From Oscillibacter sp. (GTDB taxonomy: Bacteria > Bacillota > Clostridia > Oscillospirales > Oscillospiraceae): 64,000 nucleotides of DNA. Position 1 is the stretch's first letter. Every line of letters begins with the position of its first letter. The stretch lies in assembly GCA_003539495.1 (NCBI GenBank), contig DPPB01000033.1, positions 13,313 to 77,312 of the forward strand, written 5' to 3'. Below, in pieces: positions 38,881-48,261 of the stretch. The position numbers were made by a program, and so were the translations under genes. The notes under the pieces are model-generated. The model ran no database searches. It was not told the origin of the DNA and was given only the letters and a program-made list of their open reading frames with translations.

Positions 38881-41367
38881 TTACTCCTCCGCAGACGGTG
38901 TCTGCCCCTCCGGGTCAGCCAGGGCCATGGAGATAACGCGGTCGCCCTCGGTCTTAAACCGCATGACGATGACGCCCTGGGTGGCGCGGCCTGCGGTGCG
39001 GATGTTCTGCACCGGTGTGCGGATGAGGATGCCGCTTTCAGTGACCAGCAGCAGATCCTCCGTGCCATCCACCACCTTGATGCCCACAATGGGGCCGGTC
39101 TTGTCGGTGACCATATAGTTGCGGATGCCCAGGCCGCCGCGGCTGGTGATGCGGTAGTCCTCCACGGGGGTACGCTTGCCATAGCCCCGTTCGGTGATGG
39201 TGAGGACGGTTTTGCCCTCCTCTGCCCGGGCGGCGCCCACCACATAGTCGCCCTCCCTTAGCCGGATGCCGCGCACGCCCACAGCCGTACGGCCCATGGG
39301 CCGCACATCGCTCTCGTGGAAGCGCACCGCCTGGCCGTCGTGGGTGGCGATGAGGATAAACTGCTCCCCATCCGTCTCCTGCACGCTGATGAGCTGGTCG
39401 CCCTCGTCCAGGGTCAGGGCGCGGATTCCGCTCTGGCGAATGTTCTTCAGCTGGTCCACAGGCAGCCGCTTCACGGTGCCGCTGCGGGTGGTCATAAAGA
39501 GGTACAGGGGCTTATCCTCCATCTCCCGGAAGTGGAGCATAGCCTGGACCTTCTCCCCGTTCTCCACCTGAATGACATTGACCATGTTGATGCCCTTGGC
39601 GGTTTTGCCGCTCTCGGGAATCTGATAGCCCTTCTTGCGGTAGACCTTACCGGTGTCGGTGAAAAAGAGGATATAGTCATGGGTGGACGCGGTGAACACC
39701 GACACCACCTCGTCCTCCTCCCGGGTGGACATGCCCTTCTTGCCCATGCCGCCCTTGCTCTGGGCGGCGTACTCGCTGACGGGAGTGCGCTTAATATACC
39801 CGGCCTTGGTGAGGGTAAAGACGCACTGCTCCTCCTCGATCAGGTCCTCGATGTCGATCTCGTCCTCCACATCCTGGATCTCTGTCTTGCGCTCGTCGCC
39901 GAATTTTTCGGCCAGGGCGGACAGCTCCTCCTTGAGGATCTGCCGCACCAGGGCGTCGTCGGACAGCACCCGGCGGAAGTAGGCGATCTTCTCCTCCAGG
40001 TCGTCGTACTCCTTCTGCAGCTTCTCCCGGTCGAGGCCCTGCAGGGCCTTCAGGCGCATATCCAAAATGGCCTGGGCCTGGACCTGGTCCAGCCCGAAGC
40101 GGGCCATCAGATTTTCCCGGGCATCGTCGTAGCTCTCCCGGATGATCTTGATGACCTCGTCAATATTATCCTGTGCGATGAGCAGACCCTCCAGCAGGTG
40201 GGCCCGCTCCAGGGCCTTGTTCAGGTCGAACCTCGTGCGGCGGATGATAATCTCCTCCTGGAAGGCCAGGTACTCGTCGATGATGTGCCGCAGGGACAGG
40301 ATTTTCGGCTGCCGCTGGTTGTCCACCAGTGCCAGCATATTGATGGCGAAGGTGGTCTGCAGCTGAGACTGGGCAAACAGGCGGTTTAAGACCACCTGAG
40401 GATTGGCGTCCCGCTTCAGCTCAATGACGACGCGCATACCGTTGCGGTCGGACTCATCCCGGATGTCGGAAATCCCGTCCAGGCGCTTGTCCTCCACCTG
40501 CTCGGCGATGTTCTTAATGAGCATACGCTTGTTCACCTGGTAGGGCAGCTCCGTAATAACGATGCGGGTGCGGTCCTTGCCGAACTCCTCAAACTCGTGC
40601 CTTGCCCGAACCACCAGCCGGCCCCGGCCGGTGGCGTAAGCGGCCCGGATACCGCTGCGGCCCATGATAATACCCTTTGTGGGAAAATCGGGGCCCTTGA
40701 TATGCTCCATGAGGTCTGCCAGGGTGGCGTCCGGGTCATCCAGCACGCAGATGCACGCGCCGATGACCTCCCGCAGGTTGTGGGGCGGAATATTGGTGGC
40801 CATACCCACGGCAATGCCGGAGGAGCCGTTCACCAGCAGGTTGGGGAACCGGGCCGGAAGCACTCGTGGCTCCTTCCGGCTCTCGTCGAAGTTGGGGTCC
40901 CAGTCCACGGTGTCCTTTTCAATGTCCCGGAGCATCTCGTTGGAGATTTTGGAGAGTCTTGCCTCGGTGTAGCGGTAGGCGGCGGCGGGGTCGCCGTCCA
41001 CGGAGCCGAAGTTGCCGTGGCCGTCCACCAGCATGTAGCGCATGGAAAAGTCCTGGGCCAGACGCACCAGAGCGTCGTACACTGATGCATCGCCGTGGGG
41101 ATGATACCGGCCCAGCACATCGCCCACGCAGGTGGCGGACTTCTTAAAGGGCCGGTCGGAGGTGAGGTTGTCCTCGTACATGGCGTAGAGAATACGCCGG
41201 TGGACGGGCTTCAGGCCGTCTCGCACGTCGGGCAGCGCCCGGCCCACGATAACGGACATGGCGTACTCGATGTACGACTTCTCCATCTCCGGCACCAGGG
41301 GCGACTCCACAATGTGCTGCTGGGGATACCGGATCTCCTCCGGATCATATTGGGGTTTTTTACTCAT
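38881..41367 (-). CDS. gyrA: DNA gyrase subunit A
   Basis: Breakage-reunion subunit of gyrase; 828 residues. The catalytic Tyr is residue 133 in AAAYRYTEARL. The quinolone-determining region reads HPHGDASVYDALVRLAQ, so the position equivalent to E. coli Ser83 is Ala94. The C-terminal pinwheel is present, but its GyrA box (residues 536-542) is QSKGGMG instead of the common QRRGGKG. AAAGGAG precedes ATG 41367. It is separated from gyrB by a 338-bp block of repeats rather than being tightly coupled. Confidence 0.96.
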   Translation of the reverse strand: MSKKPQYDPEEIRYPQQHIVESPLVPEMEKSYIEYAMSVIVGRALPDVRDGLKPVHRRILYAMYEDNLTSDRPFKKSATCVGDVLGRYHPHGDASVYDALVRLAQDFSMRYMLVDGHGNFGSVDGDPAAAYRYTEARLSKISNEMLRDIEKDTVDWDPNFDESRKEPRVLPARFPNLLVNGSSGIAVGMATNIPPHNLREVIGACICVLDDPDATLADLMEHIKGPDFPTKGIIMGRSGIRAAYATGRGRLVVRARHEFEEFGKDRTRIVITELPYQVNKRMLIKNIAEQVEDKRLDGISDIRDESDRNGMRVVIELKRDANPQVVLNRLFAQSQLQTTFAINMLALVDNQRQPKILSLRHIIDEYLAFQEEIIIRRTRFDLNKALERAHLLEGLLIAQDNIDEVIKIIRESYDDARENLMARFGLDQVQAQAILDMRLKALQGLDREKLQKEYDDLEEKIAYFRRVLSDDALVRQILKEELSALAEKFGDERKTEIQDVEDEIDIEDLIEEEQCVFTLTKAGYIKRTPVSEYAAQSKGGMGKKGMSTREEDEVVSVFTASTHDYILFFTDTGKVYRKKGYQIPESGKTAKGINMVNVIQVENGEKVQAMLHFREMEDKPLYLFMTTRSGTVKRLPVDQLKNIRQSGIRALTLDEGDQLISVQETDGEQFILIATHDGQAVRFHESDVRPMGRTAVGVRGIRLREGDYVVGAARAEEGKTVLTITERGYGKRTPVEDYRITSRGGLGIRNYMVTDKTGPIVGIKVVDGTEDLLLVTESGILIRTPVQNIRTAGRATQGVIVMRFKTEGDRVISMALADPEGQTPSAEE

Positions 41368-41439
41368 ATCGTTTCTCCTTTGTGAAAGGATTGGTTCATC
41401 GGATTTTATGGGATTGCGCAGGGCGAATGCGTGACAAAA

Positions 41440-41690
41440 AGTGCGGTAAAGCGGGGCGTCGGGGACGCCGCCCCCTACGGACTTCTGTCGCTAAACAGTG
41501 TGTAGGGGCCGATGCCTACATCGGCCCGGTGGCACCGTTTTTTTAATCGTGCGTAGGGCGGCGTGCCCTCACGCCGCCGCAGGTGCGGTGGTTATCAGAC
41601 GGCGGGCTGAGGGCAGCCCGCCCTACGGACCTCTATCTGTAAACGGTTTGTAGGGGAGGACGCCTCTGTCCGCCCGTTTTTTGGGGTAAA
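41440..41690. repeat. Cluster of palindromic repeats between gyrB and gyrA
   Basis: Five hairpin units. Two inverted pairs use the conserved spacer: CCCCTACGGACTTCTGTCG to AAACAGTGTGTAGGG (about 41473-41509) and CCCTACGGACCTCTATCTG to AAACGGTTTGTAGGGG (about 41620-41656). Arms include GGCGTCGG/CGACGCC-type, GGCCGATG/CATCGGCC, GGCGGCGTG/CACGCCGCC and GGCGGGCTG/CAGCCCGCC. Confidence 0.82.
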
Positions 41691-41705
41691 ATTCTACGCC
41701 TTATT

Positions 41706-43646
41706 TTAGTAATCCAAATTCACCGCATATTTCGCCTTCTGCTCAATGAACTCCTTCCGGGGCTCCACCTTTTCGCCCATAAGCACCGTAAAGGTGGCGT
41801 CGGCGGCCACGGCGTCGTCCAGGGTTATGCGGCGCAGAGTCCTCTTCTCCGGGTCCATAGTGGTCTCCCACAGCTCGTGGGGATTCATCTCGCCCAGGCC
41901 CTTGAAGCGGCTGATGTCCACCTTGGCATCGGGATTATCCCCCCGGAGCAGGGCGGAGACCGCATCCCGCTCCTCGTCGGAGTAGGCGACCCGGGTCTGC
42001 TTGCCCCGGCTCAGCTTATACAGCGGCGGAACCGCCGAATACACATATCCGTTCTCGATGAGCGGCCGCATGAAGCGGAAAAAGAAGGTCAGCAGCAGCG
42101 TGCGGATATGCGCGCCGTCCACATCGGCATCGGCCATGATGATGATTTTGTGATAGCGGAGCTTGTCGGCGTCGAACTCGTCGCCGATGCCCGCCCCCAG
42201 GGCGGTGATGACGGGCTGGAGCTTGTCGTTTCCGTAGACCTTATCCGCCCGGGCCTTTTCCACGTTGAGCATCTTACCCCACAGGGGGAGAATGGCCTGG
42301 AAGCGGGAGTCGCGCCCTTGGGTGGCGGAGCCTCCTGCGGAGTCGCCCTCCACGATGTAAAGCTCTGTCAGCTCCGGGTTATTTTCATTGCAGTCCCGGA
42401 GCTTGTCGGGCATGGCCGCACCGCCTAAGGCCGTCTTGCGCCGGATGGATTCCCGGGCCTTCCGGGCGGCCTCCCGGGCACGGTTGGCGGTGAGGGCCTT
42501 GTCCAAAATGGTCCGGGCCACCGCCGGATGCTCCTCCATGTATACCGCCAGCTGGTCGGATACGATGCCGTCCACCAGGGTGCGGATGTAGGCGTTACCC
42601 AGCTTGTCCTTGGTCTGCCCCTCGAACTGGGCCTCCGTCAGCTTCACGGAGATCACCGCCGCGATGCCCTCCCGGCAATCCTCGCCGGAGACCTTGTCGT
42701 CCCCGTCCTTGAGCATCCCGTATTTGGTGCCGTAGGCGTTCAGCACCCGGGTCAGCGCCGCCTTGAAGCCGGTTTCGTGCATACCGCCGCCGGGGGTATG
42801 GATGTCGTTGGCAAAGGAGACCAGGGTCTCGTTGTAGCCGTCGTTATATTGCAGGGCGATCTCCGCCGTGGAGTCCCCCTTGGCGCCGGAGAGGTAGATG
42901 ACCTCCTGGTGCAGGGGGGTCTTGTTGCGGTTGAGGTAGGTCACATACTCCCGTATGCCCCCCTCGTAGCACATGGTCTCCCCCTGCTCGCTGCCGGGCC
43001 GGGCATCGGTGATGGTGATGCGCAGCCCCGCATTCAGAAACGCCTGCTCCCGCATACGGGTGTGGAGGATGTCATAGTCATACACCAGGGTGTCAAACAC
43101 CTCCGGATCGGGCTTGAAGGTGACGGTGGTGCCGGTGCGGTCTGTGTCGCCGATGATCTTCATCTCCTGGGTGATGTCGCCCCGGGAGAATTTCATCTCA
43201 TAAATGTGGCCGTTTTTGTAAACCTGCACCTCCAGCCACTCCGACAGGGCATTCACCACGGAGGCGCCCACGCCATGAAGGCCGCCGGAGACCTTATAGC
43301 CCCCGCCGCCGAACTTGCCGCCGGCGTGGAGCACGGTGTAAACCACCTCCAGGGCAGGCCGTCCGGTCTGGGGCTGGATGTCCACGGGGATGCCGCGTCC
43401 GTTATCGGTAACGGTGATGGTATCGCCTTCGTTGATGGTCACGGTGATGTCCGTGCAGTAGCCGGCCAGGGCCTCGTCGATGGCGTTGTCCACGATCTCG
43501 TACACCAGGTGGTGCAGGCCAGAGGAGGAGGTAGAGCCGATGTACATACCGGGCCGCTTACGCACGGCCTCCAGGCCCTCCAGCACTTGGATCTCCGAGG
43601 CATCATATTCCGTATCCACGGCGATGACTTTTTCCAGTTCTGACAT
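41706..43646 (-). CDS. gyrB: DNA gyrase subunit B
   Basis: ATPase subunit of gyrase; 646 residues. The GHKL ATP site has EIVDNAIDEALAGYC, VTDNGRGIPVD and the GGLHGVGASVVNALS lid. The Toprim part has YIVEGDSAGGSATQGRD and IMADADVDGAHIRTLLLTFFFR. It ends KYAVNLDY, typical of GyrB. AAAGGAT is eight bases before ATG 43646. It lies between remB and gyrA, with repeat blocks on both sides. Confidence 0.96.
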   Translation of the reverse strand: MSELEKVIAVDTEYDASEIQVLEGLEAVRKRPGMYIGSTSSSGLHHLVYEIVDNAIDEALAGYCTDITVTINEGDTITVTDNGRGIPVDIQPQTGRPALEVVYTVLHAGGKFGGGGYKVSGGLHGVGASVVNALSEWLEVQVYKNGHIYEMKFSRGDITQEMKIIGDTDRTGTTVTFKPDPEVFDTLVYDYDILHTRMREQAFLNAGLRITITDARPGSEQGETMCYEGGIREYVTYLNRNKTPLHQEVIYLSGAKGDSTAEIALQYNDGYNETLVSFANDIHTPGGGMHETGFKAALTRVLNAYGTKYGMLKDGDDKVSGEDCREGIAAVISVKLTEAQFEGQTKDKLGNAYIRTLVDGIVSDQLAVYMEEHPAVARTILDKALTANRAREAARKARESIRRKTALGGAAMPDKLRDCNENNPELTELYIVEGDSAGGSATQGRDSRFQAILPLWGKMLNVEKARADKVYGNDKLQPVITALGAGIGDEFDADKLRYHKIIIMADADVDGAHIRTLLLTFFFRFMRPLIENGYVYSAVPPLYKLSRGKQTRVAYSDEERDAVSALLRGDNPDAKVDISRFKGLGEMNPHELWETTMDPEKRTLRRITLDDAVAADATFTVLMGEKVEPRKEFIEQKAKYAVNLDY

Positions 43647-43714
43647 AAATCCTATCCTTTCTCAAGGGAAGATGATCTTCCGCTGTATTTACATAACAAA
43701 GACGGGGGTGAAAA

Positions 43715-43950
43715 CGATGTGGAGCGGCGGGGCGATGCTCACATCGCCCCCTACGAAATTCTGTCGTTATACAGTGTGTAGGGCCCGATGCAGGCATCGG
43801 CCCGCCCGGGCTTATACCGCACCTCTTGTTAACGGTGTCATTGCGAAGCCAGTGTTCGCAATTGCTTCGCAATCCGTTCTCCTCGTCCCTTGTGCAAGGG
43901 TATTACGGATTCCCACGACCAGTCTGCGGACTGGTCTCGGAATGACATTG
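43715..43950. repeat. Cluster of palindromic repeats between remB and gyrB
   Basis: An inverted pair GGGGCGATG-CTCA-CATCGCCCC and GGGCCCGATG-CAGG-CATCGGCCC around CCCTACGAAATTCTGTCG to CAGTGTGTAGGG, then two ATTGCG-family units facing each other (43838-43884 and 43907-43947). Confidence 0.8.
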
Positions 43951-44000
43951 TAATTTACAAGGTGTGCGTAGGATCAAACAACTCTGCCCGCCCGGCGCTC

Positions 44001-44258
44001 CTACTCTCCCCTGCTCCGCTTCTGCAGGGTCTGGGGATTCAGCTGCGAAATATACACGATCTGCCGGTGGTACGGGTGGTCGCACACCAAAAAGGACTTG
44101 GGGATGTCCTCCGTCACCGGCACCACCACACCCTCTCGCTCCGCTTTTTCCAAAAATTCCCGGGTGCGCCTCGACTGGGAGGTAATGTCCAGGTCGAATA
44201 TGCCGATGATCCGCTTTTCCGGGATCATGGCATTCTGCCCGATATGCAGATAGCTCAC
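44001..44258 (-). CDS. remB: RemB/YaaB-type regulatory protein (DUF370 family)
   Basis: 85 residues. The opening SYLHIGQNAMIPEKRIIGIFDLDITSQSRRTREFLEKAEREG matches the DUF370 family. Its RemA and RemB members in B. subtilis control biofilm matrix and osmoprotection genes, and RemB is encoded beside recF and gyrB exactly as here. The start is GTG at 44258, overlapping the recF stop (GTGA). DNA binding is established for RemA; for this protein the role is inferred. Confidence 0.88.
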   Translation of the reverse strand: MSYLHIGQNAMIPEKRIIGIFDLDITSQSRRTREFLEKAEREGVVVPVTEDIPKSFLVCDHPYHRQIVYISQLNPQTLQKRSRGE

Positions 44259-45361
44259 AAAAGCACCTCCCCGTTTTGGATGTGAAACAGCCGCCCCGCC
44301 TGCAGGCGGTCCAGCCGGTCGTTTTCGCAGCAGGTGATGAACACCTGACCGCCGGAAATGCGATTTAATACATACTCCTGCCGCTTGGGGTCCAGCTCCG
44401 ACAGCACATCGTCCAGCAGCATCACCGGGTACTCCCCCACGGCGCTGCGGTGTATCTCCCGGTCAGCTAATTTCAGCGACAGCGCCGCCGTGCGTACCTG
44501 CCCCTGGGAGCAGAACTGCCTGGCGCTCCTTCCGTTTACCTCTACGATAAAGTCATCCTTATGGGGCCCCGACAGGCACAGCCCCGAGGCAAGCTCCGCA
44601 TGATAATGGCTCTCCTGGTGCTCGCGTAAATTCCGGGCGATGTCCTCTGTCTTGGCAAAGGGATCCAAAACGGTTTTCACCGTCTCATAGCCCAGGGTCA
44701 ATTTTTCCCGTCCGCCGCTGCAATCCTCGTGGGCCGGGGCAGCGTAGCCCTCCAGCGCCCGGCAATACCGGGCCCGGTAATAGATAAGGATGGCTCCCAC
44801 CCGGCACATGCGCTCGTTAAAGTCCGGCAGCATGGCCAGCAGCCCCGGATTATCCTCCCGGTCCCGCAGGATACGGGTCTTGTGCTCATAAAGCCGATGA
44901 TACTCCGCCAAGGCCTGGGCGTATCGGGGCCGCAGCTGGCACAGGGATTGATCCATGAATTTTCGCCGGGCCGCCGCCCCCTCCCGAATGAGAAACAGAT
45001 CCTCCGGGCAAAAGAAAACCGTGTGCAGCACGTCGGACAGCTCTGCGGCGTTTTTGGCCGCAACGCCGTTGACGGTCATTTTCCGCCGCCGGCCGGCCTG
45101 CAAGGTAATGTCCGTCACAAACTCTCTGTCCCGGGAGAAAATTTTCCCGGTAATGCGGGCCTGCTGTCCGTCAAAGGTTATAAGCTCCCGGTCACTTCTT
45201 GTCCGGGGAGACTTGCCGCAGGAGAGATAAACTATAGCCTCCAGGAGGTTCGTTTTTCCCTGGGCGTTCTCCCCGTGGATGACGTTGCAGGCCGGGTCAA
45301 AGGCCAGGGTCTGCTCCCGGTAGTTGCGAAAGCCCACCAGGGTCAAGCTATTGATCTGCAT
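44255..45361 (-). CDS. recF: DNA replication and repair protein RecF
   Basis: SMC-like ATPase that helps load RecA at single-strand gaps; 368 residues. Walker A is GENAQGKTNLLEAI (near residue 32), the signature region is GPHKDDF, and Walker B is YPVMLLDDVLSELDPKRQEYVL. ATG 45361 lies inside the last codons of yaaA (14-base overlap), and its stop overlaps remB, so translation is coupled through yaaA-recF-remB. Confidence 0.95.
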   Translation of the reverse strand: MQINSLTLVGFRNYREQTLAFDPACNVIHGENAQGKTNLLEAIVYLSCGKSPRTRSDRELITFDGQQARITGKIFSRDREFVTDITLQAGRRRKMTVNGVAAKNAAELSDVLHTVFFCPEDLFLIREGAAARRKFMDQSLCQLRPRYAQALAEYHRLYEHKTRILRDREDNPGLLAMLPDFNERMCRVGAILIYYRARYCRALEGYAAPAHEDCSGGREKLTLGYETVKTVLDPFAKTEDIARNLREHQESHYHAELASGLCLSGPHKDDFIVEVNGRSARQFCSQGQVRTAALSLKLADREIHRSAVGEYPVMLLDDVLSELDPKRQEYVLNRISGGQVFITCCENDRLDRLQAGRLFHIQNGEVLL

Positions 45362-45566
45362 ATTTTACGCCGTAGTCGGCCCCATCAAAGGTCACGGTGT
45401 CACCGGGGCGGATTTTTTTACCCCGCTGGGTGCAGACATCGCCGTTTACCAGCACAGCTCCCTCCTGCACCTCTATTTTCGCCTCGCCGCCGGTGGACAC
45501 CGCGTCCGCCAGCTTCAGCAGATCCTGCAATTTGATAAATTCCGTTGTAATGGTCACGATTTTCAT
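45348..45566 (-). CDS. yaaA: YaaA-type S4 RNA-binding domain protein
   Basis: 72 residues forming a single S4 fold: FIKLQDLLKLADAVSTGGEAKIEVQEGAVLVNGDVCTQRGKKIRPGDTVTF. The conserved place between dnaN and recF identifies it as the YaaA/RlbA family, thought to act in 50S ribosome assembly. AAGGAG is ten bases ahead of the start. Confidence 0.93.
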   Translation of the reverse strand: MKIVTITTEFIKLQDLLKLADAVSTGGEAKIEVQEGAVLVNGDVCTQRGKKIRPGDTVTFDGADYGVKYADQ

Positions 45567-45578
45567 ATTTTCCGCTCC

Positions 45579-46688
45579 TTACGCCTTCAGCCGCACCGGC
45601 AGCACCATATAAAGAAAGCTGTCGCCGCCGTCCACAGGGGTCATGACGCAGGGGCTGATGCCGGTATTCAGCTCCATTACCACCTGATCCGCCGGGGCAA
45701 AGCGCAGGGCGTCCATAAGATAGCGGTTGTTGAAGCCAATTTCCAGGCCCTGGCCGTCCCCCTCCACAGGGCACACGTCCGTTGCCTCGCCGTTGCCGGT
45801 CTTGGCGGACATGGTGATGCAGCCGCTGCCCATAATGCAGCGGACAGGGCTTTTCAGCTTCTCGCTGATAACCACGCTCACCCGGTCCAGGCTGCTGAGC
45901 ATGGTCTTGCTGTCCACGGTGAGGCGGATGGGATTGTTCCGGGGGATGGCGTTCTTGTAGTCCAGGAAATCCCCCTCCAGCTTCCGGCAGATGAGCTGGG
46001 TAGAGCCGGTTTCAAACAGCAGGTGACGCTTTCCAAGCATCACGGTGATAGCCTCCTCGCTGTCCTCGCAAATCTTCTCCACCTCGTTTAAGGCGCTGCC
46101 GGGGCATACAAAGCGGAAGGCGCCGCCCTCCAGCTGCTCTATCTTCTCCCGGCGCAGAGCCAGGCGAAAGCCGTCCACGGACACCACCGTTACCCCATCG
46201 ATGCCCACCTCAAAGAGGGAGCCGGTGTGGATGGGGCGGTTTTCGTTGGTAGAAACGGCGAAGGAGGTCTGGTTGATCATAGCCTTCAGGATCCCCTGCT
46301 GCACGGTCATGGAGTAGTCGCTCTCCACCTCGGGCATCTCCGGATAATCATCGGCAGACAGGCCCAGAATCTCGAACCGGGCGTCCCCGCAGGTGAGGGT
46401 GACCATGAATTTTTCATCCGCAGAGAAAACGATGACGTCATCGGGCATTTTCCGGATGATGTCGCCGAACAGCCGGGAGTTGAGCACGATACGTCCGCCC
46501 TCCCGGATATCGGCCTCCAGCCGGGTGCGGATGCCGGTCTGCATGTTGTAGCCGGACAGGGTCAGCACGTCCGTCCCCTCCAGCAGCAGCCCCTCCAGAG
46601 CGGGGATGGAGCTTTTGGTGGCCACGGTGCGGGAGGCGGTATTCACGGCGAGCTGCAGCAGCGCCTTTTCGCAGGAGAATTTCAGCAT
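45579..46688 (-). CDS. dnaN: DNA polymerase III beta subunit (sliding clamp)
   Basis: Ring-shaped processivity clamp; 369 residues in three similar domains. It opens MLKFSCEKALLQLAVNTASRTVATKSSIPALEGLLLEG and ends GGDSFLYMVLPVRLKA, with the hydrophobic pocket residues near the C-terminus. ATG 46688 is preferred because GAAAGG is nine bases upstream; the ATG at 46697 touches that site. It is followed by yaaA after 12 bases. Confidence 0.96.
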   Translation of the reverse strand: MLKFSCEKALLQLAVNTASRTVATKSSIPALEGLLLEGTDVLTLSGYNMQTGIRTRLEADIREGGRIVLNSRLFGDIIRKMPDDVIVFSADEKFMVTLTCGDARFEILGLSADDYPEMPEVESDYSMTVQQGILKAMINQTSFAVSTNENRPIHTGSLFEVGIDGVTVVSVDGFRLALRREKIEQLEGGAFRFVCPGSALNEVEKICEDSEEAITVMLGKRHLLFETGSTQLICRKLEGDFLDYKNAIPRNNPIRLTVDSKTMLSSLDRVSVVISEKLKSPVRCIMGSGCITMSAKTGNGEATDVCPVEGDGQGLEIGFNNRYLMDALRFAPADQVVMELNTGISPCVMTPVDGGDSFLYMVLPVRLKA

Positions 46689-46789
46689 CTGGATCATCCT
46701 TTCTTTTTTTCCGAAAAATCCCGCGCATATTTTATGCGCACAGAACATAAGCTAAGTATTTTTTAGTAACAGTAGTCGTAGGGAAAACA

Positions 46790-46938
46790 ATTGTGGAAAA
46801 AGTAAGCAAAGCCGCGAAACGGCTCGTTTTTTTCTCCACATAGGGGCGGGGAAAATATCCACAGGTTTCCACGGATAATTGGGTAAAAACGGAAGGTTCC
46901 CACTTTTCCACAGATAGTTCACAAGCTATGTGGAGAAA
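46790..46938. other. DnaA-box cluster in the dnaA-dnaN gap (part of oriC)
   Basis: Five 9-mers one mismatch from TTATCCACA: 46792-46800 (TGTGGAAAA), 46832-46840 (TTCTCCACA), 46855-46863 (ATATCCACA), 46904-46912 (TTTTCCACA) and 46929-46937 (TGTGGAGAA), in both orientations. A weaker TTATCCGTG is on the minus strand at 46879-46871. A short hairpin AGCCG-TTTCG-CGGCT is at 46810-46824 on the minus strand. Confidence 0.85.
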
Positions 46939-48261
46939 TTACCCCCGGGCGCTGTTATTGATATTGGTGGTGATCTGCTTCACGGTTTCGGCAAAGGCCG
47001 GGTCGGAGCGCATCTGCTTTTCCACCTTGTCCAGGGAATGCAGCACCGTGGTGTGGTCCCTGTCGCCGAACTCCTTGCCGATGTCCACCAGATTCATGCA
47101 GATCATCCGCCGCATGAGGTACATGGCGATCTGCCGGGCGTTGACCACCTCCCGGCCCCGGCTCTGGCCCCGGAGCACATCCTCGTCAATGTGATAGGTG
47201 GAGCAGATGAAGTCCACCACTGCCTGGGCTGTGGGAATGTACTCGTTGTTTTTCTTGATCATATCCCGGATGGCCTTGAGGATGTCCTCCTGGCTCATGG
47301 TGCTGCCCATGAGGTCGTAATAGGCTAAGATTTTATTCAGGGTGCCCTCAATCTGCCGGACGTTGGCGGTGACGTTCTCTGCGATGAGGTAGGACACCGG
47401 ATCTGACAGCTTCACCCCCAGCATGGCGGACTTGTTTTTTACGATGGCGAGGCGCGTCTCGTAGTCGGGGGGCGTCACGTCCACCATCAGGCCCCACTCA
47501 AAGCGGGTGCGCAGCCGGTCCTCCAGCTTGGTCATCTCCCGGGGCGGCCGGTCGGAGGTGAGAACGATCTGCTTGCCGGCCTCGTACAGGGAGTTGAAGG
47601 TGTGGAAGAACTCCTCCTGGGTCTGCTCCTTACCGGCGATGAACTGCACGTCGTCCACCAGCAGCAGTGTCGCCTGGCGGTATTTCTCCCGGAACTCGGC
47701 GTTTTTTCCCTCCCGGATGGAGGCCACCAGCTCGTTGGTAAAGTCGTCTCCCTTGATGTATACCACCTTGGCGTCCGGATAGTTCTGCTTTAGTCCGTGG
47801 GCGATGGCGTAGAGCAGATGGGTCTTGCCCAGGCCGGAGTCCCCGTAGATGAACAGGGGGTTATAGTTCACGCCCGGCCTGTCGGACACGGCGTGGGCGG
47901 CAGCGTAGGCCAGCTTGTTGCTGGGGCCCACTACATAGGTCTCGAAGGTGAACGTCCCGGAGTCCTCCAGGTCCCCCGGATAGTCGGGTTTGATGCCGTG
48001 ATAGGCGGACAGCTGATCGTCGTTGAGGATCTTGATCTCAAAATCCGCGGAGAACAGATCCCGCAGGGCGTCCCGGATATAGGACAGAAACCGGGTCTCA
48101 ATGGTTTTCTTCTTGAATTCGTTGCCGCAGTGCAGCACGAAAGCAGAATCCTCCATAGTGACCACGTCCACCTCGTCAAACCAGGTGTTGATGGTGGTGG
48201 GGGCCAGCTGCTGTGACATCTGCTGCAGCACGCTGCCCCATACATCGGTCAGTGAATTCAA
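46939..48261 (-). CDS. dnaA: Chromosomal replication initiator protein DnaA
   Basis: AAA+ initiator that binds DnaA boxes and melts the origin; 440 residues. Domain I is residues 1-80 (LTDVWGSVLQQMSQQLAPTTINTWF). The AAA+ core has NPLFIYGDSGLGKTHLL (Walker A) and LLLVDDVQFIAGKEQTQEEFFHTFN. Domain IV ends with the DnaA-box-binding signature FGDRDHTTVLHSLDKVE. The start is TTG at 48261, with GGGGAG eight bases upstream; the frame upstream is open to 48369 but has no family match. Confidence 0.95.
   Translation of the reverse strand: MNSLTDVWGSVLQQMSQQLAPTTINTWFDEVDVVTMEDSAFVLHCGNEFKKKTIETRFLSYIRDALRDLFSADFEIKILNDDQLSAYHGIKPDYPGDLEDSGTFTFETYVVGPSNKLAYAAAHAVSDRPGVNYNPLFIYGDSGLGKTHLLYAIAHGLKQNYPDAKVVYIKGDDFTNELVASIREGKNAEFREKYRQATLLLVDDVQFIAGKEQTQEEFFHTFNSLYEAGKQIVLTSDRPPREMTKLEDRLRTRFEWGLMVDVTPPDYETRLAIVKNKSAMLGVKLSDPVSYLIAENVTANVRQIEGTLNKILAYYDLMGSTMSQEDILKAIRDMIKKNNEYIPTAQAVVDFICSTYHIDEDVLRGQSRGREVVNARQIAMYLMRRMICMNLVDIGKEFGDRDHTTVLHSLDKVEKQMRSDPAFAETVKQITTNINNSARG

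Noticed and set aside
46832..46840. Reading the DnaA-box gap as a promoter of dnaN
   Set aside because: Only weak -35 and -10 candidates were found there, while five near-consensus DnaA boxes fit an origin better.
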